DNA of 64,000 bases from the NCBI GenBank assembly GCA_905182535.1, contig CAJJBZ010000010.1, forward strand, positions 1-64,000. Direction: 5' to 3'. Shown here one piece after another: positions 49,669 through 60,043 of the stretch. The notes under the pieces were generated by a model. That model saw nothing but the letters and a program-made list of their open reading frames with translations. It did not search any database and was not told where the DNA came from. The position numbers were made by a program, and so were the translations under genes. How positions within the stretch are numbered: position 1 is the stretch's first letter; the number at the start of each line of letters is the position of its first letter. This DNA comes from an uncultured Planktomarina sp. GTDB taxonomy: Bacteria > Pseudomonadota > Alphaproteobacteria > Rhodobacterales > Rhodobacteraceae.

Positions 49669-50466
49669 ATGGCGCAGACTGTTGCAGAAGTTGGGGTATT
49701 GGATCCTGTTTGGGATAAAGTAGTTACGGAAGCTCAATTTGCGTTGGAAAAAGAGCCACTCTTGGGCGCTATGATCCACTCTAGTATTCTTCACCATAGC
49801 AGTTTAGAACAGGCTCTGTCTTACCGCATTGCCTTGAAGCTCGCCTCGCCCGAGATGCCTGAGCAAATGCTTCGCGAAATCTCGGATCATGCGATTAAAG
49901 AAGGTGCTATTGGAAATTTTTCGCGGGCTGATCTAGTGGCGGTGCGGGAACGCGATCCGGCTTGTCATAACCTGACCCAGCCGTTGCTATTTTTCAAAGG
50001 ATTCCAAGCTATTCAAGCCTATCGTGTGGGACACTTCTTATGGACATCTGGGCGTAAGGATTTAGCTTATTTCTTTCAATCACGGATCTCTGAAGTATTT
50101 GGGATTGATATTCATCCAGCGGCTGTGATCGGAAAGGGTATTATGATTGACCACGCCCATTCGATAGTGATTGGGGAAACTGCGGTTGTGGGCAATAATG
50201 TCTCCATGCTGCATTCCGTGACCCTTGGTGGCACTGGCAAGCAAGATGATGACCGCCATCCTAAAATTGGCGACGGTGTGTTAATCGGAGCCGGAGCTAA
50301 AGTTTTGGGCAATATCAAAGTGGGCCATTGTAGCCGCATTGCGGCGGGATCAGTGGTTTTGCATGACGTGCCGCCTTGCAAAACCGTGGCAGGCGTACCA
50401 GCCAAGATCGTAGGCACCGCTGGCTGCGATCAGCCATCCGTCATGATGGACCAAATTTTGGGATAA
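49669..50466 (+). CDS. cysE: Serine O-acetyltransferase
   Basis: First step of cysteine synthesis: acetyl-CoA plus serine to O-acetylserine. 265 aa. N-terminal helical SATase domain, then left-handed beta-helix hexapeptide repeats (DIHPAAVIGKGIMIDHAHSI, ETAVVGNNVSMLHSVTLGGTG), ending in GVPAKIVG. Start at ATG 49669 with GAGGGA upstream. Convergent with pdhC. Confidence 0.95.
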   Translation: MAQTVAEVGVLDPVWDKVVTEAQFALEKEPLLGAMIHSSILHHSSLEQALSYRIALKLASPEMPEQMLREISDHAIKEGAIGNFSRADLVAVRERDPACHNLTQPLLFFKGFQAIQAYRVGHFLWTSGRKDLAYFFQSRISEVFGIDIHPAAVIGKGIMIDHAHSIVIGETAVVGNNVSMLHSVTLGGTGKQDDDRHPKIGDGVLIGAGAKVLGNIKVGHCSRIAAGSVVLHDVPPCKTVAGVPAKIVGTAGCDQPSVMMDQILG

Positions 50467-50540
50467 TTCGCTTGTGTTAGATTAACTAAGTCTAGCCACA
50501 GGTTCAATCGTACTAGTCACATTATACTTTTAGGTCTCGT

Positions 50541-51798
50541 TCAGACTAGCATGGCCAAAGGGTTTTCAAGATAGTTAACAATTTCTTTAAGTAATTCAGC
50601 GCCTAGAGCCCCATCTATTACTCGATGGTCAACTGACATAGTGACAGACATCACAGTTGCCACAGACAGGCTGCCATCTTCGAGCACTACAGGGCGCTTT
50701 TTCCCTGCTCCAACAGCAAGAATTGCGCCTTGTGGTGAGTTGATCACAGCGTCAAAATTATCAATGCCCATCATCCCAAGATTTGAAATTGAGAAACTGC
50801 CGCCTTGGTATTCATGTGGCGCAAGTTTGCGATTGCGCGCGCGCGCCGCAAGATCTTTCATCTCAACTGCCAGGTGTGACAACGATTTTACTTCAGCGTC
50901 TTGTAAGACAGGTGTAAATAGACCACCTTCGATTGCTACGGCCACAGAAATATCTGACGCTTCCATCTGCAGAAACCCGATCACCGGCCCAAACGGCATT
51001 GGCTCTGGGAACTTTCTGCAAGGCAAGAGCGCAGGCTTTGATAATAAAGTCATTCACTGACGTTTTCACGCCACGTTCCTTAAGTTCTCTATTAATCTCA
51101 ATGCGAGCTTTTAATAGTTTGTCAAGGTGGATATCTCGTCGCAGGTAGAAGTGCGGAATAGTTTGCTTGGCTTCGGTCAAACGTGCGGCAATAACCTTGC
51201 GCATGCCATCCAGTGGTATGGTTTTGAAGGCTCGACCTCGATAAATAGCTTCAACAACGGCTGAATTCGTCGACGTTAGTATCGTCATATTAGGTGAAGG
51301 AGCCGCAATATCTGCGGTTGATGCAGCGTTGATCAGGTCGGCCTTAACAATGCGTCCCTTGGGGCCTGTTCCTGTGATAGTTGCCAAGTTCAATCCTTTA
51401 TTGGCTGCAATACGCTTGGCCAATGGGGAGATGAAAATGCGGGTGCCATTAGCGGCTACAGGAGCTGTTGTAACAGAGACTTGCGAGTCGGCGCTGTTAT
51501 CGCAGTGGTCATAAGTGTCGGGACCGTAGCTGCTGCAGTTGCATCTCTCGGTATTGCTGTCCTCTAGCAAAATTGCAATTGCAGAGTTTACCTTTACATT
51601 GGCAGTACCCTCGGCCACCAAAAGCTTGCTGATTATACCTTCTTCAACGGCTTCAAACTCCATTGTGGCTTTGTCGGTTTCAATTTCTGCAAGGAGATCG
51701 CCGGATTGTACAACATCACCTTCGGACACCAGCCATTTGGAAAGTGTACCTTCCTCCATAGTTGGTGACAGGGCGGGCATAAGAATTTCAAGTGCCAT
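50541..51798 (-). CDS. pdhC: Pyruvate dehydrogenase E2 (dihydrolipoamide acetyltransferase), frameshifted
   Basis: Core of the pyruvate dehydrogenase complex. Lipoyl domain with [15 protein letters not shown] (lipoyl Lys about 43), peripheral-subunit-binding domain ([14 protein letters not shown]), and the catalytic domain whose second half lies in another frame ([16 protein letters not shown]). One extra T in TTT (complement of 50973-50975) separates GDRV from [13 protein letters not shown]. Corrected length about 418 aa. The linker reads [19 protein letters not shown] in the current frame, but another frame gives an Ala/Thr/Pro-rich linker, suggesting two more compensating indels. Confidence 0.93.
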
Positions 51799-51808
51799 AG
51801 GGCGCTCC

Positions 51809-53177
51809 TTAACGGTAGAGGACTGATTTAGCGGCCACCATCACGTCTTCAGTGGTGACCAAGGCTAATTTTTCTAGGTTCGCTGCGTAGGGCATTGGCA
51901 CATCTTTACCAGTACAATTGATCACAGGTGCGTCGAGATAATCAAAGGCCTCTTGCATCAGCACGGACGAGATATGACTGCCGATGGAACACACCGGAAA
52001 GCCTTCTTCAATTGTGACGCAACGGTTAGTTTTTTTAACAGATTCTAAAACCGTGTCAGTGTCGAGTGGTCGCAAACAGCGCAGGTCAATCACCTCAGCA
52101 CTTATCCCAATTTTACTCAATTTATCAGCAGCTTCCAAAGCATATTTCATGCCAATTCCAAAGCTAACTAAGCGTAATGTCATTGCCTTCACGCCAGATA
52201 CGTGCCTTGCCTAAAGGCACGGTGTAGTCAGCCAAGTCAGGAACTTCAAAGCTTTGGCCGTAAAGAATTTCATTTTCTAAGAAAATTACTGGATTTGGAT
52301 CCCGAATGGCTGATTTCAAAAGTCCCTTTGCGTCAGCGGCTGAATATGGCTGAATAACCTTTAAGCCTGGAATATGCGCATACCATGCGGCGTAATCTTG
52401 GCTGTGTTGTGCCCCAACCCGGGCCGCGGCACCGTTGGGGCCACGAAATACCATCGGTGCGCCCATTTGCCCGCCAGACATGTAAAGCGTCTTGGCTGCT
52501 GAGTTAATGATCTGATCCATGGCCTGCATAGCAAAGTTGAAGGTCATAAATTCTACAATTGGTTTCAACCCACCAAAAGATGCACCGACAGCGATGCCAG
52601 CAAAGCCGTGCTCGGTGATTGGCGTGTCTATTACGCGCTTGGATCCAAATTCATCCAGCATGCCTTGGGAAATTTTATAAGCGCCTTGGTATTCTGCAAC
52701 TTCTTCGCCCATTAAATATACAGTCTCATCTCGGCGCATCTCTTCAGACATGGCATCGCGGATAGCTTCGCGGACGGTTTGGGTTTTGAATGTGGTTCCT
52801 TCGGGCAGGTCTTGCTCGGCGATATTGCCTTGTTTTGGGGCATGCGCAGTTACGGGTAAGGATACCTTGGTGGCTAATGATGCATGGGATACTGAACTTG
52901 GAGTAGCAGTAGGAGCTGCGTCAGACAGGCTCTCGCCATCTTCCAGCAATATGGCAATAGCAGAGTTAACTGCTATGGCCGCAGTACCTTCCGCAATCAA
53001 CAGCTTGCCAATGATCCCTTCATCTACAGCTTCAAATTCCATCGTTGCTTTGTCAGTTTCAATTTCTGCTAGAATATCGCCTGAACTGACCTTATCACCT
53101 TCGGCCACCAGCCATTTCGCCAGTGTCCCTTCTTCCATTGTTGGCGAAAGAGCAGGCATTAATATTTCAATAGCCAT
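51809..53177 (-). CDS. pdhB: Pyruvate dehydrogenase E1 beta with N-terminal lipoyl domain, frameshifted
   Basis: Beta subunit of E1 with an extra lipoyl domain at the N-terminus ([15 protein letters not shown]), an alphaproteobacterial hallmark, a linker, then the transketolase-like body ([41 protein letters not shown]). One extra base near 52169 changes frame in [19 protein letters not shown]. Corrected length about 455 aa. I start at [13 protein letters not shown] (53177), two bases after pdhA ends. Confidence 0.94.
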
Positions 53178-53179
53178 GG

Positions 53180-54178
53180 TTAAGCCTCCGCCCGTGCGTA
53201 AATATCTGTCCAAAGTTCTTCGAGAGCCGGTTCCGGGCTCTCTTTTGCGAATTCAGCACTTTTATTAACCACTGCCTTAATCTCCTTGTCGATTGTCTTT
53301 AAATCGTCTTCAGTGCAATGTTTGCCGGTCAGCAGCAGATCGCGTATGTGCTCAATAGCATCTTTTTCTTCTCGCACTTTTTGAACTTCTTCACGGGTGC
53401 GGTATTTGGCTGGGTCAGACATTGAATGGCCACGGTAGCGGTAGGTTTTGATCTCAAGGATATACGGGCCCTTTCCGGAACGACAATGTGCGACAGCGGT
53501 CTCGCCCGCAGCCTTTACGGCCAAAACATCCATGCCATCAACTGCTTCGCCTGGAATGCCAAAAGCGCGACCACGTTCATAAATTTCTGCGGAAGAAGTT
53601 GAGCGTTGCTGTGATGTACCCATCGCGTATTGATTATTTTCAATTACGAAAATCACAGGAAGATCCCAGAGGGCCGCCATGTTGAATGTTTCATAGACCT
53701 GGCCTTGATTGGCAGCCCCATCACCAAAGTAGGTGAAGGTCACGCGGCTGTTGCCAAGGTACTTATCTGCGAAGGCCAATCCGGCACCGATAGGTACTTG
53801 CGCGCCCACAATACCATGGCCACCGTAGAAATGCTTCTCCTTCGAGAACATATGCATGGAGCCGCCTTTGCCCTTTGAATATCCTCCACTACGGCCGGTT
53901 AGCTCTGCCATAACGCCGTTTGCTTCCATGCCACAGGCCAACATGTGTCCATGATCGCGGTAGGAAGTGACGCGCTTGTCGCCGTCCTCTGCCGCAGCTT
54001 CCAAGCCCACGACAACAGCTTCTTGTCCAATGTAAAGGTGACAAAATCCTCCAATAAGCCCCATACCATAAAGCTGGCCGGCTTTTTCCTCAAAGCGTCG
54101 GATGAGCAGCATCTCGCGATAGAAATGCATTAATTCGTCTTTTGATACATTTGCTTTGCTGGTTTTTTTAGCCGCCAT
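53180..54178 (-). CDS. pdhA: Pyruvate dehydrogenase E1 alpha
   Basis: Thiamine diphosphate-dependent decarboxylating subunit. 332 aa. ThDP motif [20 protein letters not shown] (about 163-182), the [20 protein letters not shown] region and the phospho-loop [19 protein letters not shown]. First gene of the pdhABC operon on the minus strand; intact. Confidence 0.96.
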   Translation of the reverse strand: MAAKKTSKANVSKDELMHFYREMLLIRRFEEKAGQLYGMGLIGGFCHLYIGQEAVVVGLEAAAEDGDKRVTSYRDHGHMLACGMEANGVMAELTGRSGGYSKGKGGSMHMFSKEKHFYGGHGIVGAQVPIGAGLAFADKYLGNSRVTFTYFGDGAANQGQVYETFNMAALWDLPVIFVIENNQYAMGTSQQRSTSSAEIYERGRAFGIPGEAVDGMDVLAVKAAGETAVAHCRSGKGPYILEIKTYRYRGHSMSDPAKYRTREEVQKVREEKDAIEHIRDLLLTGKHCTEDDLKTIDKEIKAVVNKSAEFAKESPEPALEELWTDIYARAEA

Positions 54179-54276
54179 TAGGACCTCATTAAAAATAGTT
54201 TAGCATTAAACTACTTTGTATCACATAAATATGTGGAATGGGAGTAAATTATTTTATATACATATATATATATAAT

Positions 54277-54597
54277 TCATTGTCTTAGCCAAATATTTAT
54301 CTGGATTACTATTTCGTCAGGCCGGATGAATCCAAGGATGTCTCGGGCCTGCTGGTCCAAAAGATCAATATCAAGGTAGTGATCTGACAACCGCAGAGTC
54401 TTATTTTCTAAAAGGGCTATTGATCTCTGCAGCTGTTTAAAACTCTGAGTTAGGGACTTAGATTCGGATTGGTATTCAGCTCGGCGCAAAACTCCATAAT
54501 CCCCTTGGATTGCAGAAAATATGAAATATGCTGCCAAAGTAAGCGACACAAGGGTGACTGCCAAGGATCCAACAAGGGGAGTGCTATGATGGATCAT
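54277..54597 (-). CDS. ftsB: FtsB/DivIC-like septum formation initiator
   Basis: 106 aa: an N-terminal membrane helix (LVGSLAVTLVSLTLAAYFIFSA, about 8-29), then a coiled coil (about 40-70, SESKSLTQSFKQLQRSIALL) and a short C-terminal part with DLLDQQARDILGFIRPDE. The position just upstream of pdhA is common in alphaproteobacteria. FtsB links FtsL and FtsQ in the divisome. Called from topology and context. Confidence 0.82.
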   Translation of the reverse strand: MIHHSTPLVGSLAVTLVSLTLAAYFIFSAIQGDYGVLRRAEYQSESKSLTQSFKQLQRSIALLENKTLRLSDHYLDIDLLDQQARDILGFIRPDEIVIQINIWLRQ

Positions 54598-54675
54598 TTG
54601 CTGCCTTCTACTTATTTTGTGGTTTTAATAACTATTACATATTGATTTGGTGTTGTGAATCCCCTGATTCGTATT

Positions 54676-55569
54676 TTATCCAGAAATTGATGCTTGTTTG
54701 ATTTCATTAATAGTTTTGCTCAAAGTTTGATCAAATTCATCATCATTTTGCTGGGTTGAGAGCCCTTCAGTGAGGGCCCGCGAGAAGCTCGCAATTACAG
54801 ATGTATTTTGCGCCAAACGTTCATTTGCCTCAGCTCTACTATAACCGCCAGATAGTGCTACCACAGACAAAACACGTGGGTGCTTACATAGCTCAAAATA
54901 GTGATTAGGTAATTCTGGAAGCGTGAGCTTCAGCATTACGGATTGATTGGAAGGTAGGTTGTCCAACTGCTCAATCAACGCAGCTTTGAGTATTGTTTCT
55001 GCTCTGGCTTTATCGGCAATGGTGATGTTTACTTCTGGTTCTAGTATTGGAACCAGCCCCTGGGATGCTATCTGGCGACCAATTTCAAACTGCTGAGCCA
55101 CCACTTGATAAATGCCATCACGATTAGCTGCATGGATGACTGATCTCATTTTGGTCCCAAAAACCCCAAGCTTGGCAGCACGTACCAGCAGGTTGTCCAA
55201 ATTGGGGATAGTTTTGAGAATTTGCACGTCGTTCGCAGTATCTAGCAATCCTTTGTCGACTTTTAAAAACGGCACTACGCCACGATCTTTCCAGAGATAG
55301 GTTGGAGCGGATTTTCCCTCAAATTCGCGGTCCATTGTGTCTTCAAACAGGATGGCTCCTACAACTTTTTGTCCTGTGAAATTGGGGGATTTCACGATGC
55401 GAGCGCGCATCTCATGGATAAGGTTATACATATCGGCATCAGAGGCGAAGGAACCTTGCTCAATGCCATAAGCTGCTAGTGCTTTGGGAGTTGAGCCACC
55501 GCTTTGGTCCAGCGCCGCAATGAAGCCTTGGCCCGCACGAATTAGGTCTATTTGCTCTTGATTTGCCAT
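54676..55569 (-). CDS. Fructose-bisphosphate aldolase class I
   Basis: Cleaves fructose 1,6-bisphosphate to glyceraldehyde 3-phosphate and dihydroxyacetone phosphate through a lysine Schiff base. 297 aa. ALDQSGGSTPKALAAYGI at the N-terminus, EPEVNI and the Schiff-base region VMLKLTLPE (Lys about 210), then ALSGGYSRAEANERLAQN. This short bacterial class I type is widespread in roseobacters. Lies after pgk on the same strand. Confidence 0.93.
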   Translation of the reverse strand: MANQEQIDLIRAGQGFIAALDQSGGSTPKALAAYGIEQGSFASDADMYNLIHEMRARIVKSPNFTGQKVVGAILFEDTMDREFEGKSAPTYLWKDRGVVPFLKVDKGLLDTANDVQILKTIPNLDNLLVRAAKLGVFGTKMRSVIHAANRDGIYQVVAQQFEIGRQIASQGLVPILEPEVNITIADKARAETILKAALIEQLDNLPSNQSVMLKLTLPELPNHYFELCKHPRVLSVVALSGGYSRAEANERLAQNTSVIASFSRALTEGLSTQQNDDEFDQTLSKTINEIKQASISG

Positions 55570-55668
55570 GTTGTGAACCCACCCAAAGTTAAAGCCGTAC
55601 TTCGGGCATATGGTGCTTGGATCGAAGCTTCAATATTGTTGGCGCTAACGGTCTGTAATTAAATTAAC

Positions 55669-56845
55669 TTAGGTGATTAAGGCTGCCACACTTGGTAAGT
55701 TTTTGCCCTCCATCCATTCTAAAAAAGCGCCGCCGGCAGTAGAGATATAGGTGAAATCCCTCGCAGCGCCGGCGCGATTTAAGGCTGCTACTGTATCACC
55801 ACCACCGGCTACAGAGATCAGCCTGCCCAATTTGGTTAGTGTGGCTGCGGCTTGTGCGGTGGCGTTTGTGGCACGGTCAAAAGGTTCCAGCTCAAACGCG
55901 CCCAAAGGTCCGTTCCAAATCACGGTGCGTGCTTGTGCAAAACACGCCCCAATACGTGCGACGGTTTCGTCACCTGCATCCAAAATCATGGCGTCGCTGG
56001 GGCAAGCGTCAGCGCCCACAGTTTCGTGATCTGCATTGGCGGCAAAGCTGCGTGCGACCACGACATCAGAGGGCAAGATGATCTCACAGCCGGATATCTC
56101 GGCGTCGACCAAAATGCTAGCGTGCAGTATCTTGCATTTCATGTTCACATAAAGACTGACCTATATTATGTCCCTGAGCAGCTAAAAATGTATTAGCCAT
56201 TCCACCACCAATTACAATTTTATCCATTGGACTAAATTGCCGAGTAAATCAAGCTTTGACGATACTTTTGCCCCGCCCACAACCGCGACAACGGGCCGTT
56301 GTGGTGTGCTCAGAGCAGCGTGTAAAGCACCCAACTCTTCGGCCAACAACCTACCTGCACATGCGGGCAGCAAACGGGCAAGGGCCTCGGTGGAAGCGTG
56401 GGCGCGATGGGCCACAGAAAAAGCGTCATTGCAGTAAACATCGCCTAACTCTGCCAGTTGTTTTGCCAGAGCTGGGTCGTTTTGCTCTTCACCGGGCTCA
56501 AAACGGATATTCTCAATCAAAACTACCTGGTTTTTAGCGAAGGCAATAGTTTCGCGCGCTCTCGTCCAATGTGGTAAATTTCACTGGCATGACAAGGGCA
56601 GCCTCCAAGGCGGGTAGGGTGACGGAGAGAGACATGTCAGGCACCTGCTTCCCCTTGGGACGCCCAAAATGCGCAATCAATATGGGGGTGCCACCAGCTT
56701 GCATGATATGTTGCACTGTGGGCACTATGCGGTCAATACGGGTGGTGTCACTTACAATGCCATTCTCAGTGGGCACATTGATGTCGACCCGCGTCAATAC
56801 GCGTTTCCCCATCAGATCCATCTCGTCCAGTGTTTTCCATTCCAT
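55669..56845 (-). CDS. pgk: Phosphoglycerate kinase, three frameshifts
   Basis: Glycolytic enzyme transferring phosphate from 1,3-bisphosphoglycerate to ADP. Fragments in order: [21 protein letters not shown] and HFGRPKGK (56534-56845), [16 protein letters not shown] to [17 protein letters not shown] (to about 56225), [18 protein letters not shown] in a third frame, then [16 protein letters not shown] to [15 protein letters not shown] (to 55669). The breaks fit one extra base near 56560, one missing A near 56225 and one extra base near 56120. Corrected length is 391 aa, normal. All substrate-binding motifs are retained. Confidence 0.92.
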
Positions 56846-56968
56846 CGTCTTGCTCCTGCATTTATTGCCTCGTTAACATCCGATATCGCGGTCATGGTCA
56901 ACCGGTTGGGCCTTTTCCTTTGGTGCAAACCTCATTAAGTTGATCTGCAAATCAAAAGGAGCGACCCA

Positions 56969-57439
56969 ATGGCCGAAATTAAAGATCCCGAAAATACAAT
57001 ATTGATGGAACTCAAAGATGGTATCGTTACCATCGAACTTTTGCCCGACGTGGCGCCGCTGCATTGCGAGCGAATGAAGGATCTCGTGCGTACTGGACAA
57101 TATGACAATGTGGCGTTTCACCGGGTGATTGACGGTTTCATGGCGCAAACAGGTGATGTTCAGCATGGCAACATGGAAGATAATTTCAATCTGCGTTCTG
57201 CGGGTACGGGGGCATCAAGCCTGCCAAATGTACGTGCGGAATTCTCCAAACTCCCCCACGACCGTGGCAGTATTGGCGCTGCACGTTCGCAAAGCCCTGA
57301 TTCTGCCAATAGCCAATTTTTTATCAACTTCTCTGATAATAACTTCCTGAACGGCCAGTATACTGTCTATGGCCGAGTTATCTCTGGTATGGAACATGTG
57401 GACGCGATTACCCGCGGTGAACCTGCGCCCAACCCCTGA
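56969..57439 (+). CDS. Peptidyl-prolyl isomerase, cyclophilin type, cytoplasmic
   Basis: 156 aa without a signal peptide. Core motifs FHRVIDGFMAQTGDV and SQSPDSANSQFFINFSDNNFLNGQYTVYG (shown in parts: SPDSANSQFFI, FLNGQYTVYGRV). Accelerates proline isomerisation in folding proteins. AAAGGAGCGACCC precedes the ATG. Forms a tandem pair with the following secreted cyclophilin; divergent from pgk. Confidence 0.95.
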   Translation: MAEIKDPENTILMELKDGIVTIELLPDVAPLHCERMKDLVRTGQYDNVAFHRVIDGFMAQTGDVQHGNMEDNFNLRSAGTGASSLPNVRAEFSKLPHDRGSIGAARSQSPDSANSQFFINFSDNNFLNGQYTVYGRVISGMEHVDAITRGEPAPNP

Positions 57440-57468
57440 TCGAATGATCAGCATGAAAGTTGCAACCG

Positions 57469-58017
57469 ATGCGTAGGCTCGCTTTCCTTCTGGCATTGAT
57501 GGCAGGGCCGGCATTTTCTGCGGGCCTTGAAATCAAGGTGACAGGCGAGAATGTGAACGGCACGATCAAGATCGACCTATTGGAAGATGTGGCACCTTTG
57601 CATGCTGCACAGATTACCGCGCTTGCGGCTAAAGGTGCATATGATGGTGTGGTGTTTCACCGCGTAATCAAAGGCTTTATGGCACAAACGGGAGACGTGC
57701 AATTTGGTAAGGATCAGAGCGACATGTCGCGTGCTGGCATGGGTGGATCAGACTTTGCGAATATCCCTGCTGAGTTCTCTGACGTCCCCTTTGACCGCGG
57801 GGTCGTTGGTATGGCGCGTTCACAAAGCCCTGACAGTGCCAACAGTCAATTTTTTATCATGTTTGCTCCCGGTTATTTTCTTAATAATCAATATACAGTG
57901 ATTGGACGCGTGACCGAGGGCATGGATATCGTTGACGTACTTAAGTTTGGCGATCCAAGCTCGGGAGCCATTGATGGCCAACCTGACGTAATGCAGACTG
58001 TTTTTATTACTGATTAA
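57469..58017 (+). CDS. Peptidyl-prolyl isomerase, cyclophilin type, exported
   Basis: 182 aa; same fold as the preceding gene but with an N-terminal signal peptide (MRRLAFLLALMAGPAFSAG), so a periplasmic version. Motifs FHRVIKGFMAQTGDVQFG and SPDSANSQFFIMF. I start at ATG 57469, where the signal begins; an in-frame TTG lies three codons upstream. Ends in a strong terminator. Confidence 0.94.
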   Translation: MRRLAFLLALMAGPAFSAGLEIKVTGENVNGTIKIDLLEDVAPLHAAQITALAAKGAYDGVVFHRVIKGFMAQTGDVQFGKDQSDMSRAGMGGSDFANIPAEFSDVPFDRGVVGMARSQSPDSANSQFFIMFAPGYFLNNQYTVIGRVTEGMDIVDVLKFGDPSSGAIDGQPDVMQTVFITD

Positions 58018-58036
58018 AAGCCAGTGTATACTTTGG

Positions 58037-58072
58037 AAAAGAGCGTGAAGAAATACTTCTCACGCTCTTTTT
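58037..58072 (+). terminator. Terminator after the cyclophilin pair
   Basis: AAAGAGCGTGAAGAA pairs with TTCTCACGCTCTTT (one bulge) around a short loop, ending in TTTTT. Located 20 bases after the stop. Confidence 0.85.
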
Positions 58073-58166
58073 CGCTTAGACTGAGATCACTAACTGCTCA
58101 ATCAGCCATCAAAATTAGAGATTTCTACTAGTTTCAGCGCAGTGGCGCGAAGTTTAGCAATCTCTG

Positions 58167-59111
58167 TCAGTTGACTGGATCAGCTTCAAAGTCACCCCAG
58201 CTTTGTACCAACGGCGCGGCTTTTGTACCTGGGGCAACTGGATATTCGAAGTTCTCTGTAGCATAGATTTTTTGAGCTTTGGGGGATGACAGAAATTCCA
58301 TTAATTGGATCGCTAATTCTTTATTTGGTGCTGCTTTCGTGAGTGTGACACCTGAGACGTTAACATGTGTGCCGCCGTCTTCAAATATTGGAAATTCAAT
58401 AGATGCCGATCTTGCCCATGCTGACTGTTCCGGATCGGCAAGCATTTTACCCATATAGTAGGTATTCCCCAGTGAGATATCGCATTCCCCAGACCAAATA
58501 GCTTTGATCTGTGCGCGGTCGTTCCCCTGAGGCTTTCGCGCTAGATTGTTTTTAATACCTTTTAACCAAGTCAGTGTATCGGCTTCATTATGATGGTATA
58601 AATGGGCTGCAGCTAGCGCCAAAGTATAAGGATGTGTACCCGATCGCGTACAAATACGTCCTTTCCATTTGGGGTTTGCCAAATCTTCATATGTAGTGAT
58701 CTCTCCAGGCGCTACGCGGTCTTTGGAGGCATAAATGATGCGCGCACGAGTGGTGAGCCCAAACCAATGGCCGTTGGGATCCCTAAAATCTGATGGAATG
58801 TTATTGTTAATAGAATTGTTCTGCAGTGGTTGGGTTAATCCAGCCTCGACGACTGCATATAGCCGAGAAATATCTACAGTGAAGACCAAGTCTGCTGGTG
58901 ACCTACTACCTTCTGCGCGCAGGCGTTCAATTAGACCTTTTTTTAAAAAGGCAACGTTTACAATAATGCCAGTAGCTTCAGTAAATGCGTCGGTTAGTGG
59001 TGCTATCAAATGTGGTTGCCTATACGAATAGACATTAACCTCCTCAGCGGTTGTCGGTGTTGAAAGCATGCAAAATGAAAGCAGAGCGGCGGCGCAAGCA
59101 TGAGGTTTCAT
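58167..59111 (-). CDS. Fe(III) ABC transporter substrate-binding protein (FbpA/FutA-like)
   Basis: 314 aa periplasmic binding protein. Signal peptide (ACAAALLSFCMLSTPTTAEE), then VNVYSYRQPHLIAPLTDAFTEATG, FTVDISRLYAVVEAGL, GRICTRSGTHPYTLALAAA and GDCDISLGNTYYMGKML-like text (here GECDISLGNTYYMGKM), whose Tyr pair is the usual iron-binding site. No permease or ATPase lies in the window, so it is either orphan or pairs with a distant system. A CTGA-N9-TCAG iron box lies about 60 bases upstream. Confidence 0.9.
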   Translation of the reverse strand: MKPHACAAALLSFCMLSTPTTAEEVNVYSYRQPHLIAPLTDAFTEATGIIVNVAFLKKGLIERLRAEGSRSPADLVFTVDISRLYAVVEAGLTQPLQNNSINNNIPSDFRDPNGHWFGLTTRARIIYASKDRVAPGEITTYEDLANPKWKGRICTRSGTHPYTLALAAAHLYHHNEADTLTWLKGIKNNLARKPQGNDRAQIKAIWSGECDISLGNTYYMGKMLADPEQSAWARSASIEFPIFEDGGTHVNVSGVTLTKAAPNKELAIQLMEFLSSPKAQKIYATENFEYPVAPGTKAAPLVQSWGDFEADPVN

Positions 59112-59172
59112 GTTAGTCTCCAGAAAATTTTTTAAGAGTTATTAATTGATTTAAATAGTGATAGTCAATACC

Positions 59173-59187
59173 TGACTAAAATAATCA
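59173..59187. promoter_or_regulatory. Iron-responsive operator (Iron-Rhodo / RirA-type box)
   Basis: TGACTAAAATAATCA fits TGA-N9-TCA, and with one flanking base each side CTGA-N9-TCAG. It lies between the mazG stop and the iron-binding protein gene, 62 bases upstream of that start. Known as an iron regulation site in alphaproteobacteria (Rrf2-type regulators such as RirA, or the proposed IscR in Rhodobacterales). Confidence 0.65.
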
Positions 59188-59189
59188 GA

Positions 59190-59994
59190 TTATTTCTCTT
59201 CCTTTTTGACCTCATCCCACAATGCATCCATTTCTAATAGATCTTGAATATGATGGCGTAGTATTTTTCTCTTTAAGTTTTTGTTCCACGCCATTGAACC
59301 GACGTGTAAATTTTTTGTTAGCATCCTGTAGGGACTGCTCTGGATCAATATTCATATGCCGCGCAAGATTAGCCATAACAAACATTAAATCACCAAATTC
59401 TTCATATTGATGTTTGGGGTTTTTGGCCTCTGTCAATTCAAGTATTTCTTCACGTACCTTGTCCAAAACCTGGTCTATTTTAGGCCAGTCAAAACCCACT
59501 CTTGCGGCGCGTTTTTGGAGTTTAACCGCTCGTGTTAGCGCTGGTAATCCAAGCGCCACCCCATCCAGTGCTCGTGTTTGATTGGAGACAGCTCGTTCTG
59601 CCGCTTTAATGGTTTCCCAATCAATAGTTTGTTGCTCAGGGGATTTATTACGGGATTGATCTCCAAAGACATGTGGATGACGTGCTACCATCTTATCGCT
59701 GATCGCATCTGCCACAGAGTGAAAAGTGAATAGGCCATCCTCTTCGCCGATGGCGGTGTGGTAAACCGTTTGCAGCAATAAATCTCCTAGTTCGCCCTTG
59801 AGTTCGGCCATGTCGCCGCGCTCTATGGCGTCGGCGACTTCATAGGCTTCTTCGATGGTGTATGGCGCAATGGACGCGAAGGTTTGTTTTATGTCCCAAG
59901 GGCAACCAGTGAGCGGATCACGCAATCTACGCATAATATGCAAGAGCCGCTCAATTCCACCATCTTTTGCATGCACCAGATCATCGTTTTCCAT
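59190..59994 (-). CDS. mazG: Nucleoside triphosphate pyrophosphohydrolase MazG, C-terminus frameshifted
   Basis: Hydrolyses NTPs to NMPs and pyrophosphate. Two MazG domains: the first with CPWDIKQTFASIAPYTIEEAYE (EExxE-type metal site) and GELGDLLLQ, the second with EILELTE and EEFGDLMFV. The frame as read stops at 59212 after a non-typical tail (SYSRSIRNGCIVG). One extra base near 59240-59250 instead gives QDLLEMDALWDEVKKEEK ending at 59190, the usual MazG end. Corrected length about 267 aa. Confidence 0.92.
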
Positions 59995-60043
59995 TGCGCT
60001 GCCCCTCTGTTTCAGATTTTCTCATACTATAAGGAGCAAGACC

